This document shows, one piece after another, positions 16,723 through 25,475 of a DNA stretch of 64,000 nt. Both the position numbers and the translations under genes were made by a program. A model generated the notes under the pieces. That model did not search any database, was not told the origin of the DNA, and saw nothing but the letters and a program-made list of their open reading frames with translations. Position 1 is the first letter of the stretch. Every line of letters starts with the position of its first letter. The stretch comes from Kordia aestuariivivens (GTDB taxonomy: Bacteria > Bacteroidota > Bacteroidia > Flavobacteriales > Flavobacteriaceae), in the NCBI RefSeq assembly GCF_014397005.1, contig NZ_JACGWS010000016.1, positions 1 to 64,000 on the forward strand. The letters are read 5' to 3'.

Positions 16723-17772
16723 TTAGCAGATTTCTTGCAGTTTTTGAAGATCTAAAATTCGAATGTTTCTTCCTTCCATTTCTATCAGACCTTGCTTTTT
16801 AAAACTAGACATGGTTCTAATTAAGGTTTCGGTGGCAATACCCGCAACACTGGCTAAATCGTTTCGTGAAATTTTTATAGGATCATTCGGTTTATGATTC
16901 AATTTTTCAGCAAATTTGATAATAGTAGCAGCTGTTTTTTTATGAACAGAACTGTACGCCATTTGCAATAACTGATCTTTTACATTCTTAAGATCGTCCG
17001 TTAATAACTGAATTAGCGCTAAAGTAACTTTGTGGTTTTGGTGCAAAACATTCATCAGCTCGCTTTTTGAAATTCCGACAATTTCGGTTTCTTTTATCGT
17101 AGTTGCAGTTTCTTGATACGGAATGTTTTGCGTGAACGAAGTATATCCAAATAAGTCATCTTCTTTATGCAATGCAGTTGTTAATTCTTTTCCTTGTTCA
17201 TCAAGTTTATGACATTTTACAACACCTTTGAGGATTAAGTATATAAAATTAGAATTTTGCCCTTCTTTATAAATGATTTCATCTTTTGAAAAATCGAAAA
17301 GAGTTCCGTTATCATCAAAAAAGTTTTTTAAATCATGCAATGTCTTTAGTTCATCTTCATGAGTTGTATTCTTTTGATACTGTTCTCTTTCTTCAAGTAG
17401 AATGGCTGCTTTCGCAATGCGACTTTCAATAGCGCTAATCAATTCTTCTTCACTAAAAGGTTTGGTAATATAATCATCAGCGCCTAAATCCATTCCTCTT
17501 CGAACATCTTGACGCTCTGTTTTAGCTGATAAAAAGATAAATGGAATATACTTAGTTATATCATTTTGAGCTAAGATTTCAAGCACGCCATAACCGTCTA
17601 ATTCTGGCATCATGATATCGCAGATAATAATATCTGGCAAGGTTTGTATTGCTGTTTCAACGCCAATTTTACCATTCGGAGCAGTGGTAACTGCATACCC
17701 GGAAAGTTCCAGCAATTCGGCTATATTTTCTCGTAAGATTGTATCGTCTTCAATTAATACTACTTTTTTCAT
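16723..17772 (-). CDS. Response regulator with receiver, cyclic-nucleotide-type sensor and Crp HTH domain
   Basis: 349 residues in three parts. Residues 1-120 are a receiver with acidic pair D9/D10, phospho-acceptor D52 (IICDIMMPELDG), S82 and K104 (ITKPF). Residues 150-260 are a cNMP-binding fold (IIYKEGQNSNFIYLILKG, DDLFGYTSF). Residues 265-349 are a Crp-type HTH with recognition helix around TETLIRTM, where E and R have the Crp/FNR spacing used to read TGA half-sites. There are no FNR-type clustered cysteines, so it is not an Fe-S oxygen sensor. The start overlaps the histidine kinase gene by 4 nt, so they form a two-component pair. It is the best local candidate to bind the repeated TGAT-N4-ATCA boxes. 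Confidence 0.9.
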   Translation of the reverse strand: MKKVVLIEDDTILRENIAELLELSGYAVTTAPNGKIGVETAIQTLPDIIICDIMMPELDGYGVLEILAQNDITKYIPFIFLSAKTERQDVRRGMDLGADDYITKPFSEEELISAIESRIAKAAILLEEREQYQKNTTHEDELKTLHDLKNFFDDNGTLFDFSKDEIIYKEGQNSNFIYLILKGVVKCHKLDEQGKELTTALHKEDDLFGYTSFTQNIPYQETATTIKETEIVGISKSELMNVLHQNHKVTLALIQLLTDDLKNVKDQLLQMAYSSVHKKTAATIIKFAEKLNHKPNDPIKISRNDLASVAGIATETLIRTMSSFKKQGLIEMEGRNIRILDLQKLQEIC

Positions 17773-19013
17773 ACGACTGCTTTATTAGGTATTTCTATTG
17801 TAAATGTTGTTCCTTCGTTTTCAGTACTTTCAAACGAGATCGTTCCGTTTAAATTTTCTAAATGACTTTTAACAATATTTAATCCAATACCAGTTCCTTG
17901 TGTTAACAATGCATTTTCCGCTCTAAAATAACGATTAAATATATTTTTTTGTTCACTTTCAGGAATTCCAATGCCATTATCTTCAATCTTAAACGTAGTT
18001 AGCGCATCATTTTGCGTAATCGTAATTGTAATGACTGTATTTTCAGGGGAATATTTTATAGCGTTATGTACCACATTTGACAAGGCTAATTCAATAATTT
18101 TTTCATCTTGGTGGAGCGAAAAATTATCAATATCATCTGGATATTTAATATGTTGTCCATCTTTCAATAACATATTCGCATTATACACCACTTCATTCAT
18201 CACTTTGCTTAACTTGAACGTACTTGCGTTGTACTTAATTTTACCTTTTTCTAGTTTTTCAACGGATAAAAAGTCGTTTAAAATATTATTGAGGTAATGT
18301 ACTTTATCTGTGATGGTTTTTATGTGCTTATTGCGTTTTTCTTGCTGTTCCGTAAGTTTGTATTTGCCCAGCAACATAGTAGCGGTTAAAATACCGCTCA
18401 AAGGCGTTTTAAATTCATGCGAAACTAATGATAAGAATTTGGTTTTTAGTTCATTCAATTCGCGTTCTTTCTTTAAAGCATCTTGCGCTTCTTTTTCTGC
18501 TTGCACTCGTTTTTGATTTTCATCATCGAGTTCAAGATTTACTGTTTTTAATTGATGAACAACAGCTTTTAATTCTTTGGTGCGTTCTTCAACTTTTTCT
18601 TCTAAAAACGTATTTAATTCATAGATTTTTTTCTCTTGCTCTTTTCTTGCAGAAATATCTATGACCAGTGCCATGACATAATTTTTTCCGTACACTGAAA
18701 ATGGATTTAAACCAGCTTCCACAGGAAACGAGCTTCCATCTTTTCGCGCACCAAAAATATCGCGCCCTTGTCCCATTTGGCGACGTTCTTGCTGTTTCAT
18801 GAAACCTGTAAAGTGTGCGCTGTGACCTGCGTGATAATTTTTAGGAATTAAGACATCAAGCGGTTGTTGTAAAAGTGCTCCTTTTGGATAGCCAAACATT
18901 TTTTCGGCGGCATCATTTGCTTCTACAATATGTTGATGCTCATCAACGACAATAACTCCTTCAGATACAGCTCCTAAGAGAATATTAAATATGTCTTGAT
19001 CTTGACGAAACAT
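17769..19013 (-). CDS. PAS-domain hybrid-free sensor histidine kinase
   Basis: From ATG 19013 (MFRQDQDIFNILLG) it has 414 residues; the longer frame to 19070 adds an unlikely leader. No membrane segment is seen, so it is cytoplasmic. Residues 5-125 are a PAS domain (SEGVIVVDEHQHIVEAN, ARKDGSSFPVE). A coiled-coil linker (about 130-195) follows, then the H-box LSLVSHEFKTPL, N-box VVHNAIKYSPE, and G boxes DNGIGIPES and GTGIGLNIV. It should autophosphorylate and pass the phosphate to D52 of the receiver-Crp protein encoded directly downstream. The PAS ligand is unknown; no Cys/haem motif is evident. The regulator gene starts within its last codons. Confidence 0.9.
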   Translation of the reverse strand: MFRQDQDIFNILLGAVSEGVIVVDEHQHIVEANDAAEKMFGYPKGALLQQPLDVLIPKNYHAGHSAHFTGFMKQQERRQMGQGRDIFGARKDGSSFPVEAGLNPFSVYGKNYVMALVIDISARKEQEKKIYELNTFLEEKVEERTKELKAVVHQLKTVNLELDDENQKRVQAEKEAQDALKKERELNELKTKFLSLVSHEFKTPLSGILTATMLLGKYKLTEQQEKRNKHIKTITDKVHYLNNILNDFLSVEKLEKGKIKYNASTFKLSKVMNEVVYNANMLLKDGQHIKYPDDIDNFSLHQDEKIIELALSNVVHNAIKYSPENTVITITITQNDALTTFKIEDNGIGIPESEQKNIFNRYFRAENALLTQGTGIGLNIVKSHLENLNGTISFESTENEGTTFTIEIPNKAVV

Positions 19014-19082
19014 AGGTAGGTTGTTATGGTTTAGTATACGATCTATAAAGCTACAAAAAAAAACACGCATAAATCGTATTCA

Positions 19083-19125
19083 TGATTTATATCATAGCTA
19101 AGAAATGATAAACAAATTAGTTTTG
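19083..19125 (+). promoter_or_regulatory. Crp/FNR-like box plus perfect -7 element upstream of gene 19146
   Basis: Box TGATTTATATCA at 19083-19094, 23 nt, then TAGTTTTG at 19118-19125. The box lies in the divergent region with the kinase gene; on the kinase side no -7 element occurs at the same spacing, so it mainly serves the + strand operon. Confidence 0.7.
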
Positions 19126-19145
19126 TTACAAAGCTAGTTATATAA

Positions 19146-19559
19146 ATGGATTCTAAACAACATATAGCAATTGTATTTTATCAGCATTTGGCTAAATTAT
19201 TTTACGCCATTGCATCCATAGATAAAAAAATACAAAAAGTAGAGGTAGAAACACTGAAAAAAGAGATTTCGGTATTCAATACAATCACAAATCTTAAGAT
19301 GGTTAACGCTGATATTGACCCTGAACATCATATTATGGCAACCTTTGATTTACTTTATTTTGAAGAGGCTGATGGACAAACTTGTTATGATGATTTTATA
19401 GCTTTTAAAAAAAACTATGAAGCCTTATTTACAGCTTCCTTAAAAAAGGAAATTCTTGAAATATCAGGCAAAATTGCCGCTAGTTTTTCTAACCTCAATA
19501 AGTCTGAATTGATGCTGCTTGCAAATCTTAGTATCGAATTTAAAAAAACAACTCCATAA
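19146..19559 (+). CDS. Small helical protein, possibly TerB-like
   Basis: 137 residues, all-helical by eye, no signal. The N-terminal part (FYQHLAKLFYAIASIDKKIQKVEVETLKKEI) has the helix-acidic-loop look of TerB-like domains, in which paired acidic residues bind metal, but the motif is not strict. The last 60 residues are helical (FTASLKKEILEISGKIAASF). It is the first gene of a two-gene operon: the metal ATPase starts 12 nt after its stop, so a role in sensing or handling the pumped metal is reasonable. Assignment uncertain. Confidence 0.5.
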   Translation: MDSKQHIAIVFYQHLAKLFYAIASIDKKIQKVEVETLKKEISVFNTITNLKMVNADIDPEHHIMATFDLLYFEEADGQTCYDDFIAFKKNYEALFTASLKKEILEISGKIAASFSNLNKSELMLLANLSIEFKKTTP

Positions 19560-19571
19560 AATCATCTTTTT

Positions 19572-21536
19572 ATGACAGATTCAAAAAAAGAAGACACAAC
19601 ATCATATCTAATTTTTGGTAAAAAAACAGAATTGTATTTTGCGATTTTATGTGGCGTTTTCTTAGGGATTGGTTTTTTAATTGAAAAATTAACGACCATG
19701 TCAAGTTCTATTTTCTTGACAAGCTATAGTGTCTCCTACTTTTTTGGCGGTTATTTTGTGAGTATTGAAGCTTTTAAAAAAATAAGCAAAGGCGGTTTTG
19801 ATATTGATTTCTTAATGATTTTAGCCGCAATTGGCGCTGCATACATAGGAAGTTGGGCAGAAGGTGCATTGCTATTATTTCTATTTAGTTTAGGACATGC
19901 GTTGGAACATTATGCCATGCATAAAGCTGAAAAATCAATAGAAGCATTAAGCGAATTATCTCCTAAAACTGCACTCGTTAAAAAAAATGGAAAGCTTGAA
20001 GAAATCGCGATTAGTGATTTGAAAATCAATGATGTTATCATTGTCAAACCAAATACAAAAATTGCCGCAGATGGTGTGATTATATTAGGAAGTAGTAGCA
20101 TCAATCAAGCACCAATTACGGGCGAAAGTATTCCGGTTGATAAAACATGCATTGCGACTACAGCTAATTTACCTGAATTTAATGAAATAGATAAAAAGCA
20201 TATTGTATTTGCTGGAACGATCAACGGAGACGCGAGTTTGGATGTATTAGTACTTAAACTGCCTAAAGATTTTACCGTTTCACGATTGATAAAAATGGTG
20301 AGCGAAGTGGAAACTCAAAAATCGCCCACACAACGATTGACCAAAAGGTTTGAAAAATGGTATGTTCCCATCGTTTTAATTGTAGTTTTCTTATTGTGCT
20401 TTGCTTATGTAGTTATTGACGAAACGTTTGATGAAAGTTTATACCGAGCCATTACCGTATTAGTGGCTGCGAGTCCTTGTGCTTTGGCTATTTCAACGCC
20501 AAGTGCTGTATTGAGTGGAATTGCAAGAGCCGCGCAAAAAGGTGTACTTATCAAAGGAGGAAGAGCTTTAGAAGATTTGGGAACAATTACCACCATTGCA
20601 TTTGATAAAACAGGAACACTTACCGAAGGAAAACCAAAACTTACCAATATTATTCCTGCGCAAAATTTTAAAGAACGAGCATTTGTACAACTCGTCTTAG
20701 AAGTTGAGAGTTTAAGCAATCATCCATTAGCAAAAGCCATTGTAAAGGATTTAAAAGCACAGTATAAAGTTGAATCATTCCAAAAAGCTTCTGATGTAAA
20801 GGCAATTCAAGGAAAAGGAATTATAGCGACGTATAGGAATGAAAAAGTGTGTATTGGGAATTTAAAATTAATGGAAGATCAAGGAATTAAAGTAGATGAA
20901 TTTATCCGTTGTAAAATGGATGACCTTTTAAAAAACGGGCATACCGTAATGTTGATAGCTTATAAAAACACAATTGCTGGACTCATTAGCGTGATGGATG
21001 TTCCGCGAAAAGCCGCAAAAAGCACACTGCAACAATTAAAAAAAATAGGCGTAAAGTATATGGTAATGCTCACAGGAGATCATCAAAATGTGGGCGATGC
21101 CATTGCAACCCAAATTGGACTCTCAGAAGCAAAAGGAAATTTATTACCCGAAGATAAAGTGGCAGCAATACAAAGGTTATTGCAACGCGACAAAAAGATT
21201 GCCATGGTTGGCGATGGCGTAAACGATGCGCCTGCAATGGCATTAAGTACGGTAAGTATTGCCATGGGCGCAGCAGGAAGCGATGTAGCGTTAGAAACGG
21301 CTGATGTTGCTTTAATGTCTGATAAAATTGAAAACTTACCTTTTGTGATTGGCTTGAGTCGCGCATCGAAACGAATCATAAAACAGAATATTTGGATCAG
21401 TTTGGGAATGGTTTTCTTATTAGTTCCGATTACAATATTGGGACTTACCAATATTGGCTTTGCGGTTGCGCTTCATGAAGGATCAACCATTGTTGTGGTA
21501 TTAAACGCATTGCGATTGCTTCACTACAAAGTGTAA
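19572..21536 (+). CDS. P1B-4-type heavy-metal-transporting ATPase
   Basis: 654 residues. No N-terminal CxxC metal-binding domain. The transmembrane metal site is S301-P-C303, and the last membrane helix has H635-E-G-S-T; both are hallmarks of subgroup P1B-4 (Co/Fe/Zn-type exporters such as CtpD, CoaT, PfeT). The TGES phosphatase motif is at 183-186, phosphorylation D345 lies in DKTGTLTEG, and the hinge reads MVGDGVNDAPAM. About six to eight membrane segments are visible. The pump would export a divalent transition metal. Promoter shared with the preceding 137-residue gene and Crp/FNR-like, so metal efflux is tied to the redox or stress regulon, as would suit iron release. Confidence 0.9.
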   Translation: MTDSKKEDTTSYLIFGKKTELYFAILCGVFLGIGFLIEKLTTMSSSIFLTSYSVSYFFGGYFVSIEAFKKISKGGFDIDFLMILAAIGAAYIGSWAEGALLLFLFSLGHALEHYAMHKAEKSIEALSELSPKTALVKKNGKLEEIAISDLKINDVIIVKPNTKIAADGVIILGSSSINQAPITGESIPVDKTCIATTANLPEFNEIDKKHIVFAGTINGDASLDVLVLKLPKDFTVSRLIKMVSEVETQKSPTQRLTKRFEKWYVPIVLIVVFLLCFAYVVIDETFDESLYRAITVLVAASPCALAISTPSAVLSGIARAAQKGVLIKGGRALEDLGTITTIAFDKTGTLTEGKPKLTNIIPAQNFKERAFVQLVLEVESLSNHPLAKAIVKDLKAQYKVESFQKASDVKAIQGKGIIATYRNEKVCIGNLKLMEDQGIKVDEFIRCKMDDLLKNGHTVMLIAYKNTIAGLISVMDVPRKAAKSTLQQLKKIGVKYMVMLTGDHQNVGDAIATQIGLSEAKGNLLPEDKVAAIQRLLQRDKKIAMVGDGVNDAPAMALSTVSIAMGAAGSDVALETADVALMSDKIENLPFVIGLSRASKRIIKQNIWISLGMVFLLVPITILGLTNIGFAVALHEGSTIVVVLNALRLLHYKV

Positions 21537-21564
21537 GATTTATTCAGCCTAATTGCTTAAAAAC

Positions 21565-21607
21565 TGACCAAAATCATGTTTTTAGAATTTAGTTCTGCCT
21601 ACTTTTA
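21565..21607 (+). promoter_or_regulatory. Crp/FNR-like box (one mismatch) plus -7 element upstream of gene 21632
   Basis: Box TGACCAAAATCA at 21565-21576, 23 nt, then TACTTTTA at 21600-21607 (one mismatch to TAnnTTTG). The box ends 55 nt before ATG 21632. Confidence 0.55.
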
Positions 21608-21631
21608 ATCTTAACTCAGAAACTCAGAATT

Positions 21632-22087
21632 ATGATTAAGATCTTAAACGAAACAGAGAATTATGCATTGCTAGAAACGAATTACATCGGTCATTTAGCG
21701 TATATATACCGAAACCGACCATTTATTGCGCCAATCACGTATTTCTTTGATAAAGAGCGAAATATAATCATTGGATATTCTGCCGAAGGTCATAAAATAA
21801 CGGCGATGCGTAAAATCAATGAAGTGGCGCTAGAAGTTTCTGAAATTGATTCGGTAAATCATTGGAATACGATTGTGGTTCACGGAACGTATCAAGAACT
21901 CGATGGCAGCAATGCCAAAGCGTATCTTCATGATTTTTCATTAGGTGTAAAAGATTTAATCATCCGAAAAGAGCAACGAAAATTAGATTTTATAAATCAA
22001 TTTTCAAGCAAAATATACAAAGACGATATGCCAATTGTTTTTTTAATCAAAATTGAAGAAGTTACGGGACGAATGCGAAGAAGTTAA
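21632..22087 (+). CDS. Pyridoxamine 5'-phosphate oxidase-like flavin-binding protein
   Basis: 151 residues, typical of the small PNPOx-like/NimA-related split-barrel family. The opening (YALLETNYIGHLAYIYRNRPFIAPITYFF) is the usual strand-turn-strand with a conserved Pro before the FMN site. GYSAEGHKITAMRK (about 50-63) is the phosphate-binding His-Lys stretch, and NHWNTIVVHGTYQEL follows in the barrel. Such proteins bind FMN or F420 and reduce diverse small molecules; many are induced under low oxygen. Own Crp/FNR-like promoter; the 364-residue membrane protein gene follows after 37 nt and may be co-transcribed. Confidence 0.8.
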   Translation: MIKILNETENYALLETNYIGHLAYIYRNRPFIAPITYFFDKERNIIIGYSAEGHKITAMRKINEVALEVSEIDSVNHWNTIVVHGTYQELDGSNAKAYLHDFSLGVKDLIIRKEQRKLDFINQFSSKIYKDDMPIVFLIKIEEVTGRMRRS

Positions 22088-22124
22088 CACAGTATTTTAA
22101 AGTCAATCTACACAATTTACGATT

Positions 22125-23219
22125 ATGAAATATGCTTTTACTTTTTTAGTACTCATTCATGGAATCATACATCTTTTTGGTTTTGTGAACGCTTTCTTTT
22201 CTACGGAAGCAAGCAAACAAGTGCTTGGCATTTCCAAACCTATTGGTGCTTTTTGGTTGGTGACTTTTATCTTATTTATAGTAACTGCGGTTTCTTTCTT
22301 CAATAATAAAAAGTGGTTTTATATTGCTTTTCTCGCGGTGTTTGTATCACAAATTTTAATATTCACTGTATGGAATGATGCCAAATTTGGAACAATTCTG
22401 AATGTCATTATTTTAGTAGTAAGTATCGCCACTTTTGGAAATTATTCTTTTCATAAAATGGTTGAAAAAGAAGTTGAAGCAGTATTGAATGATTGTCAAA
22501 TCTCAAAAAAAACTATTTCTGAAAATGATCTTTTACAGCTTCCCGAAATTGTCCAGAAATGGCTAAAAACTTCTGGTGTTATTGGCAAACAAGATCTATC
22601 TTCAGTACGATTACAACAAAAAGGGTTGATGCGAACCAAACCCAAAAGCACCTGGATGCCTTTTGAAGCAGTACAATATTTCAATACTAAAAAACCAGCG
22701 TTTATTTGGCGTACAAATGTAAAAGCAATGCCAATGATTTCTATGGTTGGACGCGATAAGTTATGGAATGGAGAAGGGGAAATGCTCATTAAATTAGCGG
22801 GAATCATTCCTGTGGTAAACGATGGGAAAAATCATAAAGTAAATTCAGGAACAATGCTTCGTTTTTTGAGTGAAATGTGTTGGTTTCCTTCGGCTGTTTT
22901 AAATGATTATATAACATGGGAAACTATTGATGAAACTTCTGCGAAAGCTACTTTTACACATCACAATCAAGAAGTTTCGGGGATCTTCTATTTTACACCA
23001 ACGGGCGATTTAATAGCGTTTGAAGCCACACGTTATTATGGAGGCGGAACAGCAGCTAAACTTGAGAAATGGCGTATTGAAATGACTTCTTTTAACGTAT
23101 TTAACGGAATTAAAATTCCCAACAAAGCAAACGTGATATGGAAACTACAAGAAGGTGATTTTCATTGGCTTTCTGTTGAAATAATAGACATACGCTACAA
23201 TACAAAAAACAGCTATTAA
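22125..23219 (+). CDS. Membrane protein with four N-terminal helices and DUF6544-like domain
   Basis: 364 residues. Four hydrophobic helices occupy about residues 3-110 (FTFLVLIHGIIHLFGFV, FWLVTFILFIVTAVSF, FYIAFLAVFVSQILIF, VIILVVSIATFGNY). From about 120 on there is a soluble domain with LPEIVQKWLKTSGVIG, MRTKPKSTWMPFEAVQYF, MVGRDKLWNGEGEML and EATRYYGGGTAAKLEKW, which I recognise as a DUF6544/DUF6920-type domain of unknown function. Gene order suggests the same operon as the PNPOx-like gene. Its last 4 nt overlap the convergent gene at 23216-23704. Confidence 0.65.
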   Translation: MKYAFTFLVLIHGIIHLFGFVNAFFSTEASKQVLGISKPIGAFWLVTFILFIVTAVSFFNNKKWFYIAFLAVFVSQILIFTVWNDAKFGTILNVIILVVSIATFGNYSFHKMVEKEVEAVLNDCQISKKTISENDLLQLPEIVQKWLKTSGVIGKQDLSSVRLQQKGLMRTKPKSTWMPFEAVQYFNTKKPAFIWRTNVKAMPMISMVGRDKLWNGEGEMLIKLAGIIPVVNDGKNHKVNSGTMLRFLSEMCWFPSAVLNDYITWETIDETSAKATFTHHNQEVSGIFYFTPTGDLIAFEATRYYGGGTAAKLEKWRIEMTSFNVFNGIKIPNKANVIWKLQEGDFHWLSVEIIDIRYNTKNSY

Positions 23220-23704
23220 TAACCTAATTTGTTCTTTATCGTTGGTACTTCCCATTTGATCATTTCCTTTAAAAAATCATCTACTTTTTCTATGATGAGC
23301 TTTTCTGTAATGTCTTTCGGATCATACATTTCTAATTCTATACTGTCATTCTCTAAAGGTATTTGTTCTACATACGGGAATAAAATAAATGTATGGATAT
23401 CACCGCTATATGACTGCGAGAATATTAAAGCTCCACCTTGTATAAACTGATAGGCTGGTATTTTATTTGTACAATCCATCAGTTCTTTAGGGAAAGAATC
23501 AAACGAGATATTGACGGCTTCATTCGTGCCTATCCAATTCAGTTCTTGTACTTTCCAACCAATATCATATTTTTCGCAAATTGCGTGTAATGTATTGCGA
23601 ATTAAATTTTTGGTGTTGGTTTGCCAAATCGTTTTTTTGTCAACCACCGTTTTTATAGATGCTTTGTAATCGTTAACATGTTCTTCTAAATGTTCAATTT
23701 TCAT
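23216..23704 (-). CDS. Hypothetical protein, last gene of the MCE transport operon
   Basis: 162 residues, soluble, acidic, no signal peptide. It begins with a helical MKIEHLEEHVNDYKASIKTVV segment, followed by mixed alpha/beta text (WKVQELNWIGTNEAVNISF, GALIFSQSYSGDIHTFILFP) and a C-terminal helix. I recognise no family. The start is 6 nt downstream of the MlaD-like stop, so it is translated from the same transcript, and its 3' end overlaps the convergent gene by 4 nt. A cytoplasmic accessory to the lipid transporter is possible but unsupported. Confidence 0.65.
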   Translation of the reverse strand: MKIEHLEEHVNDYKASIKTVVDKKTIWQTNTKNLIRNTLHAICEKYDIGWKVQELNWIGTNEAVNISFDSFPKELMDCTNKIPAYQFIQGGALIFSQSYSGDIHTFILFPYVEQIPLENDSIELEMYDPKDITEKLIIEKVDDFLKEMIKWEVPTIKNKLGY

Positions 23705-23710
23705 AGCTTC

Positions 23711-24706
23711 TCAATTTGTTTTTTTCTTTTTAGCAGCTCTTTTTTCCTGACGCTCTAATTTTCTAAAATAACCTCTTGTCAAAAAATTATGCTTTAACGC
23801 TTCCATATTTTGGTTAAACTTATCCGTTCCTTCATTAATATTTTTGAGTGTAGATTTTAAACTGTTTACCAGAGAAGTATCTTTTACGATATAATTGAAA
23901 GTGCCTTCGCTTGCGTTAAATTCATTTACAACCGAATTGATGTTACTAAGAACATTTTCAATTTCAACACTGGATGTTTCCAAATTACTGACAATATTTT
24001 TTAGCTTTTCGCCAGAAATAGTATCATTTAGTAACATGCCTATGACCGTGTCATCATTTGTTTTTAGTGAGGTAATGATGTGATTCAATTCTGTAATCGA
24101 TCTTGAAGCTCCATTGCTAGCAATTTTCAAATTGGTAATGGATTGTTGCAACTCTTTTGCCATAATAGTATCATTGAGCAGGATTCCTAACGTACCTTTT
24201 CCCTCAATCATACTATTTGTAATTTTGAGTAAATCAGCCGTTAATATTGCTGCATTTTCATTGGTAACACTTAGCGTGCTCAACATATCATCAGCGCCTA
24301 TTTTGCTATACGATTCAATACGATCGCCGTTGCTAATTGTTTCTGAAACTCCTTTTCCAGGAACAATATTTAAAATCATATTTCCAACCAATCCATCAGA
24401 ACCAATGGTTGCCACAGCATTTTTTTTAAGATGTTTAATGATTTTTTCTTCAATATTCATCTTAACTTCTATCGTAGAATCATTAATCATTGTGATGTTT
24501 TTTACCGTTCCGATATTAATCCCGGAATAGCGCACATTATTTCCTTTTTGCAATCCGTTTACATTCTGAAAATGAGAACTTATGGTAAAGGTTGTGCTAA
24601 ACATATCTTTTCGTTGACCAATTAAATAAACGCCTGCAATGAATAAAAGCGTTCCTAGAATGACAAAGAATCCTAGCCTTAATTTTTGTGCGTTTGTTTT
24701 TTTCAT
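23711..24706 (-). CDS. MCE-domain lipid transport protein (MlaD-like)
   Basis: From ATG 24706 it has 331 residues; the longer frame to 24778 overlaps the ATPase gene and lacks a signal. One membrane anchor (LGFFVILGTLLFIAGVYLIG) is followed by the MCE domain (residues 40-115: HFQNVNGLQKGNNVRYSGI, IGTVKNI, IGSDGLVGNMILNI). A long helical C-terminal part with repeated LLNDT phrases follows (about 160-300), resembling the shaft of longer MCE proteins. It tethers to the inner membrane and forms a hexameric lipid channel in the periplasm with the MlaF-MlaE ABC complex encoded just upstream. No outer-membrane or shuttle component gene (MlaA, MlaC) is nearby. Confidence 0.9.
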   Translation of the reverse strand: MKKTNAQKLRLGFFVILGTLLFIAGVYLIGQRKDMFSTTFTISSHFQNVNGLQKGNNVRYSGINIGTVKNITMINDSTIEVKMNIEEKIIKHLKKNAVATIGSDGLVGNMILNIVPGKGVSETISNGDRIESYSKIGADDMLSTLSVTNENAAILTADLLKITNSMIEGKGTLGILLNDTIMAKELQQSITNLKIASNGASRSITELNHIITSLKTNDDTVIGMLLNDTISGEKLKNIVSNLETSSVEIENVLSNINSVVNEFNASEGTFNYIVKDTSLVNSLKSTLKNINEGTDKFNQNMEALKHNFLTRGYFRKLERQEKRAAKKKKTN

Positions 24707-24716
24707 ACCTAACTTT

Positions 24717-25475
24717 TTATTTAAAAAATGCTTTAATTTTTGGATCTTTTGAGGCGGATAATTCTTGAAATGTTCCAACGGCGTAATCTATTCCATCAAT
24801 CAATAATATCATTTGATCGGCAATAACTCTTGCACAATCAATATCATGTGTAATAATTAATGAAGAGGTTCCATATTTTTGTTGGACTTCTTGCATGAGC
24901 ATGATGATTTCTTTTGCCGTAATCGGATCTAAACCGCTGGTAGGTTCATCATACAAAATAATTTTTGGCTTTAAAATGAGCGTGCGCGCTAAAGCAATTC
25001 GCCGTTTCATACCGCCAGATAATTCAGAAGGCATTAAATCTTGTGTATTTGCCAATCCAACATTTTCTAAGGCTTCCGCCACCAATTCGTTAATATCTGT
25101 ATCTAAACTATTCTTTTGTTTATGCCGTCGCAGCGGAAATTCTAAATTTTCTCGTACCGTCATAGAATCATATAAGGCACTTCCTTGAAATAGAAATCCA
25201 ATATCAGCACGTAAAATATCTAGCGCTTCTTGATCGAGTTTGGTAATATCATTTTTCATCACAGAAATAGAGCCGCTATCAGCTTCTAGCAAACCCACCA
25301 AACATTTAATCATCACTGATTTCCCTGAACCCGATTTTCCCATGATGACCAAGTTTTCACCTTGATGCAATTGCATGTTGAACCCGTTCAATACATGATT
25401 GTCTCCAAAACTTTTACGTAAGTCTTTAATTTCAAGGACAATCTCTTGATTTGGTATGTTTTTTTTATCCATCAT
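24717..25475 (-). CDS. ABC transporter ATP-binding protein, MlaF type
   Basis: 252 residues. Walker A GKSGSGKS (about 46-53), Q-loop FLFQGSALYDSMTVREN, signature LSGGMKRRIALART, Walker B KIILYDEPTSGLDP and the switch His in LIITHDIDCARVI. The phrase SALYDSMTVREN is typical of the MCE-linked ATPases (MlaF/Ttg2A). It powers the lipid transport complex with the MlaE-like permease. Its start overlaps the permease stop (ATGA), a coupled-translation junction, and the MCE gene begins 10 nt after its stop. Confidence 0.95.
   Translation of the reverse strand: MMDKKNIPNQEIVLEIKDLRKSFGDNHVLNGFNMQLHQGENLVIMGKSGSGKSVMIKCLVGLLEADSGSISVMKNDITKLDQEALDILRADIGFLFQGSALYDSMTVRENLEFPLRRHKQKNSLDTDINELVAEALENVGLANTQDLMPSELSGGMKRRIALARTLILKPKIILYDEPTSGLDPITAKEIIMLMQEVQQKYGTSSLIITHDIDCARVIADQMILLIDGIDYAVGTFQELSASKDPKIKAFFK

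Noticed and set aside
16723-17772. True FNR-type Fe-S oxygen sensor
   Set aside because: The Crp-like part lacks the N-terminal cysteine cluster of FNR and is preceded by a receiver domain.
19014-19094. The box at 19083 as promoter for the kinase gene in the minus direction
   Set aside because: No TAnnTTTG-like element occurs at the 23-nt spacing on that side (a poly-T stretch is there instead); the + strand side fits perfectly.
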